From: Thecaphora thlaspeos
Taxonomy: Eukaryota > Basidiomycota > Ustilaginomycetes > Urocystidales > Glomosporiaceae
DNA: 64,000 nucleotides
Direction: 5' to 3'
Assembly (NCBI GenBank): GCA_900291925.1
Contig: UWYS01000020.1
Span: forward strand, 248,001-312,000
Shown here: positions 57,712-64,000 of the stretch, piece by piece
Position numbering within the stretch: position 1 is the stretch's first letter
How the letters are laid out: each line of letters opens with the position of its first letter
Position numbers and translations under genes: made by a program
Notes under the pieces: model-generated
What the model saw: only the letters and a program-made list of their open reading frames with translations
Database searches by the model: none
What the model was told of the DNA's origin: nothing

Positions 57712-58739
57712 AACATTCCTCCAACTAAATGCACTGGAGCATGCACAACCACAGCAGGACACCAACAGTTCCTACAGAGTCAATGCTGACTCTGTACCTG
57801 ACAACTCAACTCCGGCAAAGAGGAGCTGAGGCTTGTTGGGGACACAGGAGTCGGAGTCGATATGCACAGGGACACATTGGACTTTGGTGGATTGGTGTCA
57901 AGTTTGTCCAAGCCAGCAAAGACCAACAGGTAGCTACAGAAGACATGCCTCTGTAGCCACTCACATCTTCCCTTCACCTTCCTCCTTAGATAGACATTAA
58001 GTATGGCCTGTAGCTGACTGTCATAGACGACAAAGTCCTGACTTTCTGTATATCAGGACCATGCTATACAAATACCAAGTTCCATCTTGGGTGGACAACA
58101 AGTTGTATATATAGTCAGCAACTTGTAGGCTTAGTCAATGTCCCTATCCTCATTGAATCATCATCTCTTCATCCCACTTCCAAGAGGTTTGGCTTCTCTT
58201 CTCTCTCTTCAACTCATCCTGAGTCAACACCTACTTTACCCTCTCAACAGATGTCCATGCTGTACACCCAACCTGCCACAGAGATGTCCCTTATCCATGG
58301 AATAGCAATGAGGATAATTGGACAACTTCAACCTAGTCTTTGTGAGTAGACAACTACAACAGTTGTGTTGGTGCCTAACCACAGCTTTCCCATTACTCCT
58401 TTCAATAAGAAGAATGTGCAGACAGTGCAGACAACCTGCCCACAGCCACGTGGCAAGCACATCAACCTGTTACACTGTGTATGGTCTGAAACCCGCCAAT
58501 GACATTGGCAGGTGCGCGGGTGTTGTAGGAGTTGTAGGGAGACTTGTGGAGAGGTCAACAGGATTGTAAGGAGCTATAGGCTAGTCGTAGATTGTCAAAG
58601 CATACTGGATACCTCAGGAGATGCTAAATATAATCAACAACCGGAGCCAGAAGGAGTTGTTGGACAAACCTGCCTATTTGGGCACTTGCAACACAGACAG
58701 TCAGCCAGGCTCCAACACAACCTTCTCCTTGCTGTTGAC

Positions 58740-59005
58740 AAGAAAGTCGTTGCAAGCCAGACCCGCCTTGGCTTGTACAGCAAGGAGAGCTTCAACAACT
58801 TCCTGCTCACAGTCCTCTTCCTGGTGCTGCCAGGCCAGCAGCGCACAATCACATACAACAACCACAGGATCCATGGTGGCATGAAAGTGCTCATCTAGGA
58901 GGCAGGCCACATGCGCTACAAGATGCCAGCATACTCACCCTGGCTCAACCTGGCAGAGTTTGCCTTCAGCCACAACGAGATTGATGTCCGCCAGCAATCT
59001 TGAGC
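58740..59005 (+). pseudogene. Transposase 3' fragment (Tc1-like, DDE blocks 2 and 3)
   Basis: Two short frame segments, broken by a TAG at 58897, contain the second-aspartate block (with Asn in its place) and the SPWLNLAEFAFSH block that normally carries the third acidic residue region. Confidence 0.75.
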
Positions 59006-59570
59006 AGCACCAACATGCTTGTTGACCATGTCAACTGTGCTGTTTGCAAGCTCAAACCGGCGCTCTGCTGCAGCTACCCGGCCAAGATTGATGCCAACAT
59101 TCACAACTCCTAAGTTAGCCACCCAGTTGGCATGGACCGCATGCATGTTGACCCAATCCATGGTCTCCTTGGTGCTGGCAAGGGCAAGAGTGGCCACCAC
59201 AGCAATGGCAATGCCAAGGCAAGCAGCAGCGGCTCAACCCAGCAGACTGCTGCTGCCTCACAGCCTGGCGGTGGCAACAGCACCATTGATAGTTGGAAAG
59301 TGGGGTACGGATCCAGGCTGGAAGATGGGGGCAGCAGATCCAAGAGGCTGCCAGCAAAGCATGTGTGGCAACCAGCCTTCTCTTTTTGTATGTTAGCCAG
59401 TTCCTTGCTCGCTCTTTCCCTTCTTAATAACATCAATCATCATCAGCATCAACATAGTCAGTCACACCTCTCATCCCAATTGATCAAAAGTCTGAGTTGC
59501 TCTTTTTAGCTAGACCTCTTCTTCACCCGACATGTCATAAGCATCACCTCACTCTTCAGCACAGCCAAAA

Positions 59571-60955
59571 ATGGCCAACACCACCCAGCACCAGGACCTA
59601 GCGGCCATCATCTCTCAACTCCAGGCAGAGCTGAGCCAGCTCAAGGCCACCTAGAAAGTCAGAGACAACAAAGAAGCAGCCTGCCCCAGCAGCCTTAGCA
59701 TCAAGACCAAAACAAATGCCAAGAAGGTTGCTGGCACCATAGAGAAGCTGAAGCGCTCCAGCTCTGCCTTCTACACCTGGAGTGAGATGCTCCAGGATGC
59801 GCTTGACAACATCCCCAATGGCTATGCTATGCTCACCCAGAAAGACAGTGCTTTCCAGCCTGATGGAGCCAGCTACGATGCAGAGATTGACGCCTTCCTC
59901 AGCATCATCATCCGCTTCATGGTTGACACCAGCAACAACAAAGGCAACATCAAGGACATCATTGAGCAAGTCCCCAGCAAGCAACACCGCCTAGGCAGCA
60001 TCCTCTACAGGATGCTCAAGGAGACCATCACAATTGGCAATGCCACCATGGCTCGCCAGATCAAGAAGGAGCTCATGGAGCTCAAGCTTGAGCCGACTGT
60101 TGAGGCCCTTGGCAAGCAGATCAACAAGCTTGCCATCACAGGCAAGTGCACCAGCATCACCATCACCAAACAGGATTAGAAGGAGGCGCTCCTCTCCACC
60201 TGTGAGGAGGACCCCAAGCTGGCCATCATGGTCTGCACCATTGAGGCTGGCAACAACCCTGCTCACCAGTCCTACCATGGAGCCCTAAGCATCCTCACAG
60301 CCCAGGACCACAAGTATACCCAGGAATCCAGTGCGTGTCTGGGCTGCAGCCACTGGCCTCAGCGGCATGACCAGTGGACACAACCAGCAGCTTGGCAAGA
60401 GCTTTCTCTGCAGCTTCTGCCACAACCACAACCACCGCACCAGGGACTGCAATGACCCCATGTTTGACATCAACATCTTCAACAAGGCCAAGGCCAGGCA
60501 CGAGGAGTGCGAGCACCATCAACAGGACAGCAAGAAGGGTGGCAAGGGCAAGAGCAGTGGCAAGAGCAGCAAGACCATCAAGAGCAGCAAGGCCAACTGG
60601 GCCTCAACCACCACCAAGGACAGCAACAATTTCGAGGACTCTGTGAGTCTCCACTCCCACCAGGCCATGCACTCCACCCTCAGCAATGCCAAGACCAATG
60701 CCTGGATCCTCGACTCTGGCGCCATGGCTCATATGAGCCACCAGGAGTCGAGCTTCCTCAAGCTGTGCCACACCCAGGGTTCTGTCACCCTGGCTAACGG
60801 CAGCCGCACCAGCATCAAGGGCATTGGCACGGTCTACCTCTCTGTCAAGCAGGCATCAGGGCTGACCAAACACCTTGCTCTCTGCTGCTGCCTCCACATC
60901 CCAGGGCTGAAGGACAGTCTCATCTCAGGCATCCAGCTCACGGGTGCCGGCTATT
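59571..60955 (+). pseudogene. copia gag-protease region, broken
   Basis: Gag-like frame interrupted by TAG at 59652 and again at 60177, then a frame change before the zinc knuckle; ends at TGA 60955 after the aspartic protease block (DSG motif). Two helical segments, LDNIPNGYAMLTQKDSA and MARQIKKELMELKLE, are typical of the UBN2/gag fold. Confidence 0.8.
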
Positions 60956-61079
60956 GAGTCCTGCTTACGGATGCTGAAGCCATCCTCAGCCATCCCAAGC
61001 ATGGCATCTATAGCTTCCCAAAGCTCAAGGACACCTGGCAGATTGAGGCGCTACCAGCAGCTGCTGCTACAGCACTTGC

Positions 61080-62164
61080 TGCCACCTACCTCTGCCCCTG
61101 ATGTCACTGCCCTCTGGCATGCCCATATGGGCCACCCTAGCAATCAAAGACTCCATCACCTTTCTGACCTGGCCAGCAGTGTCCCCACCAGCGACAAGCT
61201 CAAGACGTTGGCTGGCAGCAGCAGAGGCGCACACCAGCCACAAGGCCAGCACCTTCATGGCTGACAATGGGCAGAAGTGGCTGAGAGCATGAACCACACC
61301 CTTGGCTGGAGCTGGACAACAAACACTGGAAGGAGGCAGTCACCTCAGCTGCCTACCTGATCAACTGTCTCCCTGCCAAGTGCATCAGCAACAAGCTCCC
61401 CTTTCAGCGGTGGTACAAGAAGAAGCCCAACCTGGGTTGGCTCTGCCACTTTGGCTGCCTTGCCTTTGTCCAGGTGGAGTCTCCCCATGGCAAGCTCTCA
61501 AACCACAGCATCCCTGGCACCTTCTTGGGATACAATGAGGGAAGGAAGTCCTATTGTGTCCTCACCCTGGAGCCCCGCCCTCAGCTACACTGGAGCCGCA
61601 ATGTCATCTTCAACGAGAGCAAGAACGGTGCCATCACCAAGGGGGTCAAGCAACAGCAGCAGCCACAGTACTTTGACCTCACCACACTCTCCAGCCCCAG
61701 CAAGGAGCCAGCCACCACCGCTCCAGCCCAACAGCAGCAGCAGCAGCAGATGCCCATCAACGTTGACTCCATCCCAGCCACATCTGAAGCTCCAGCTGAA
61801 GGAGCTGCTCCTCCAATGGCAGAAGAAGCTCAAGCAGACCAGGACAGCATCCAGCCAACCCTTGATAACGCTTCCTCCTCAACCACTGCCTCTGAGTTGA
61901 CCATGCTGCCTCCAGCCCCAAAGTCTGCTGCCGCTGCTCCCAAAGCACCAGCCACCACCAGACAGGACATCTACGTCAATATCCCAGCTTGCCCCTCACA
62001 CATCTCGCCTCTGCCAGCAGCACCATCCAACCCAGCCATCCAGCAGCAGAGTCAAGACCGTGCAAAGCAGATGCAGGATAGGAGGGAGAAGGCAGCAGAG
62101 GAGCGAGCTGCCAACAAGGAGCATGAGTGCTGCTACAGCCTGCAGCACCAGCACCAAGCAGTAT
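61080..62164 (+). pseudogene. copia integrase remnant
   Basis: The His-His zinc-binding start of integrase is kept, most of the catalytic core is gone, and the C-terminal third continues from about 61330 into a Gln/Pro/Ala-rich linker to the stop at 62164. The frame is shifted between the parts. Confidence 0.8.
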
Positions 62165-62269
62165 GACTACAGGGAGCAGGAGAAGCAGAACAAGAGGGCA
62201 GCGCTTGAGAAGAAGCTGTGCAGGGAGACAGCATGCCTCATCAAGATGGTCCAGATGAGCCCCAGTGAT

Positions 62270-63475
62270 GGTGGAGAGGACGGCCTGCCTGTCCGGGTGA
62301 ATGTGGTGCTTGCAAGCAAGGAGCACAGCACCCAGTGGGCCGCAGCACGCAAGAAGGAGTTTGGCCCACACCGCCGCAACAAGCACGCATGGAGCAAGTC
62401 CGCCTTATCATCTCGATTGCAGCACAACTGGGCTGGCAACTTGACAACACCAATACTGTCACTGCCTTCCTCAATGTCGTCCTCAAGGAAGAGGTCTATA
62501 TGACCAACCCTGAACAACCTGGCACCTTTTTCAAGCTCCTCAAGACGCTTTTCGGCCTCAAGCAGTCACCACATGAGTGGGAAGAGATGGTCCAGGCAAC
62601 ACTCAAGGCACTTGGCTTCAAGCAGCTTATTATTGCACCCTGCATCTTTACCCGTGGCAAAGGCAGCAACCTGGTTATCATTATGGTCTATGTTGATGAC
62701 TTCCTCTTCACCTCACCCAGCACTGCTACCATTGCCCAGGCCAAGGAGATTGGCAGCAAGTTTGAGATCACAGACAACGGCCCAGCCCAGCACTTCCTTG
62801 GCATCAAGATCACTTGCAACTGGGAGGACAACATGATCACACTGGACCAGACCAGCTATGCCTAGGCCATTTGCGACAACCACCTCCAGAGCAGCATGTC
62901 AAAGCGCTGGACAACCCTGCCAACTGCTGCCATGAAGAAGTACAAAGGCCCAGTTGACCCTCAACAGAGGGAGTGCTACCTGGCCATCAATGGTGCGTTC
63001 ATGTGGCTGGCAGGCTGCACACGTCCAGACCTAGCCTTCACCGCCACGTACCTTGATTGCTTCTCCAGCAACCCCAGCCTGGAGCATCTCACTGCCATCA
63101 AGCAGGTGCTCAAGTATGTCAACCAGACCAAGCAATTCACCCTGGTCTACAGAGCATAACCTCAGGAGGAGCTGGTTAAGGGCTACTGCCATGCCAACTA
63201 TGGTGGCAACAGCAAGCTGGAGCGGTGCAGCACCTTTGGCTATGTAGGCTGGCAGACAACACTGCTGATCTTCTTGGACAACCAGGCAGCAACACAGGCA
63301 GTCAAGGACCTGCAACACCACCAGAAGCTCAAGCATATTGATATCAGGTACCACTATATCTGCAGGGTGTGCAAGTGGCATCAAGTTATGATCCAGGATG
63401 TCTGCACCAAGCTCAATGCTGCAGACACCCTCACCAAGAAGGGGACCTAGAAGATGCTGATGGTGGTGTGCAAGC
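62270..63475 (+). pseudogene. copia reverse transcriptase / RNase H remnant
   Basis: The N-terminal finger region of RT is degraded, but the central palm with YVDD and the thumb blocks (HFLGIKI, YLAINGAFMWLAGCTRPDLA, IKQVLKYVNQT) are readable. Stops occur at 62863, 63157 and 63448. RNase H-like blocks follow: GYCHANYGGN, FLDNQAATQAVKD, KLKHIDIRYHYI and LNAADTLTKKG. Confidence 0.82.
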
Positions 63476-63589
63476 GGTTTGGTCTCCAGTGTGTGGCAAC
63501 CAACAACTTCAACAACCATGGCACAGCAATCAGGAGGAGTCTGCCTCTGAGATAGTACTAGGGACAAGGGCCTCCCCCTGCATTCAGAG

Positions 63590-64000
63590 GCAGTTTGGAT
63601 CAGTGGTTGGCAGTCAATCTTCATAATAAAAGGGTGGATGTGCCAAATGATTCCCAAAGGTCATGGGTTCAAATCCCACCTTGGTCAACACTATTCTGAG
63701 TATTGTCATCAAATTGATTCTAGCTTGCCCCCTCAACTGGAATCCATTTCAGGAATGGCACCACTGGCTCTAATGACACCTCCTGTCTGAGAGGTAATTA
63801 AAGGGCCTAGGCACCTGGTGCCTGGGAGCAGGGACCTAGAGTGAGATTCTCCAGGTGTCCAAGGTATAGGTTCTTGGCTGCATTGCCACACTGATGGTTA
63901 TGTCCACCTAGAAGCCAATAACCTTTTTGCTTTGGACATGCACCCTCTTTGTTGCAATCAAGGACCAGAGGAGAGTTGGAATATCAGGACACAGAGCTTG
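63590..64000 (+). repeat. Candidate tRNA-derived SINE (truncated by window end)
   Basis: An A-box-like TGGATCAGTGG (63596-63606, one mismatch to the tRNA A-box consensus) and a perfect B box GGTTCAAATCC (63666-63676) are spaced 59 nt, as in pol III tRNA-type promoters with a long variable arm. The B box is flanked by GGG/CCC that can form a T stem, followed by CTTGGTCA like an acceptor end. The anticodon region does not fold into a normal stem, and about 320 bp of unrelated body follows. This structure fits a tRNA-derived SINE rather than a working tRNA. Confidence 0.5.

Larger units (their letters stand above)
56786..59110 (+). mobile_element. Decayed Tc1/mariner-like DNA transposon
   Basis: The 5' part (56789-57711) has a low-complexity Ala/Ser head, a frameshift near 56920, then an HTH region (LHRMVVEQFLPGTKESQIVK, SLKESTVCSVICAFKKSGSW) and the start of a DDE domain (FVFLDKLGFNLHIHHWYGH). 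The 3' part (about 58760-59000) has NFLLTVLFLVLPGQQRT, NNHRIHGG and AGHMRYKMPAYSPWLNLAEF, the typical second and third DDE blocks. The second catalytic aspartate position reads Asn (YNNHRIH). About 1 kb between the halves carries many stops and no transposase similarity I can see, so it may be a further insertion or heavy decay. The element is inactive. Terminal inverted repeats were not found. Confidence 0.82.
59571..63560 (+). mobile_element. Decayed Ty1/copia LTR retrotransposon, internal region
   Basis: Order of domains is gag, protease, integrase, reverse transcriptase, RNase H, which defines Copia. Gag begins near 59571. A CCHC zinc knuckle lies at about 60406-60450 (CSFCHNHNHRTRDC). 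The protease motif ILDSGAMAHMS is near 60708. The GAG-pre-integrase block LWHAHMGHPSNQRLHHL is near 61110. The integrase core is mostly deleted, leaving ADNGQKW near 61262 and the C-terminal part (KEAVTSAAYLINCLPAK, LPFQRWYKKKPNLGWLCHFG). The RT core has VYVDDFLF near 62690 and LFGLKQSPHEW; RNase H-like blocks run 63170-63430. Numerous stops and frame changes make it inactive. I could not identify either LTR; the sequence just before 59571 and after 63560 shows no obvious direct repeat. Confidence 0.88.

Noticed and set aside
59000..64000. Direct-repeat LTRs bounding the copia element
   Set aside because: Visual comparison of the flanks found no shared terminal sequence; LTRs may be lost or outside the window.

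Overview
This window reads as nuclear DNA of a filamentous or yeast-like fungus, most likely a basidiomycete. Genes are GC-rich and interrupted by many short introns, mostly 90-150 nt, with GT..AG ends. Recognisable products are fungal: a Zn2Cys6 regulator, Ski2, a Ulp2-type SUMO protease, an Rds1-like ferritin-fold protein, Tma17-like and Mit_KHE1 proteins. Ustilaginomycotina or a red-yeast lineage would fit, but the sequence alone does not settle the class. Gene models below were assembled by hand by joining reading frames across plausible splice sites.

Left part (1-24 kb): a CENP-B-type HTH DNA-binding protein (minus), a 4.4 kb gene-free stretch, a DUF1752/DUF3295 (AreA-GATA-like/Mks1-like) regulator (minus), a 3.7 kb spacer dense in GTAC palindromes, a six-exon aldo-keto reductase (plus), and a four-exon Ulp2-like SUMO protease (plus).

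Middle (24-46 kb): a Zn2Cys6 transcription factor (minus), a divergent pair of mitochondrial malate dehydrogenase (minus) and ribosomal protein eL8 (plus), a small probable mitochondrial protein, a divergent pair of mitochondrial ribosomal protein uL13m (minus) and a broken tartrate/D-malate-type dehydrogenase (plus), a GRAM-like membrane protein (minus), a Tma17/Adc17-like proteasome-assembly factor (plus), a conserved fungal protein often called 'BTB domain transcription factor' (minus), and a secreted Rds1-like ferritin-fold protein (plus).

Right part (46-56.4 kb): a low-complexity protein of unknown role, the RNA helicase Ski2 in 15 exons (minus), a DUF952 protein whose start codon is not visible, and a Mit_KHE1 mitochondrial protein (minus).

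From about 56.4 kb to the end the composition changes to lower GC with CAG/CTC-rich, stop-ridden frames. This is a transposon graveyard: a decayed Tc1/mariner-like element, a decayed Ty1/copia element (gag, protease, integrase, RT, RNase H order), and a candidate tRNA-derived SINE with pol III A and B boxes at the edge.

The neighbours do not form a metabolic cluster. They are mostly housekeeping genes (translation, RNA decay, SUMO, mitochondria) arranged as divergent and convergent pairs. I found no prokaryote-type defence system, CRISPR, or convincing functional tRNA gene. The most interesting unexplained signals are the GTAC-palindrome cluster, the tRNA-like repeat, the pseudogene relic, and several gene models that need unusual splicing (a GC-AG intron, in-frame stops that must be intronic, and a missing ATG).
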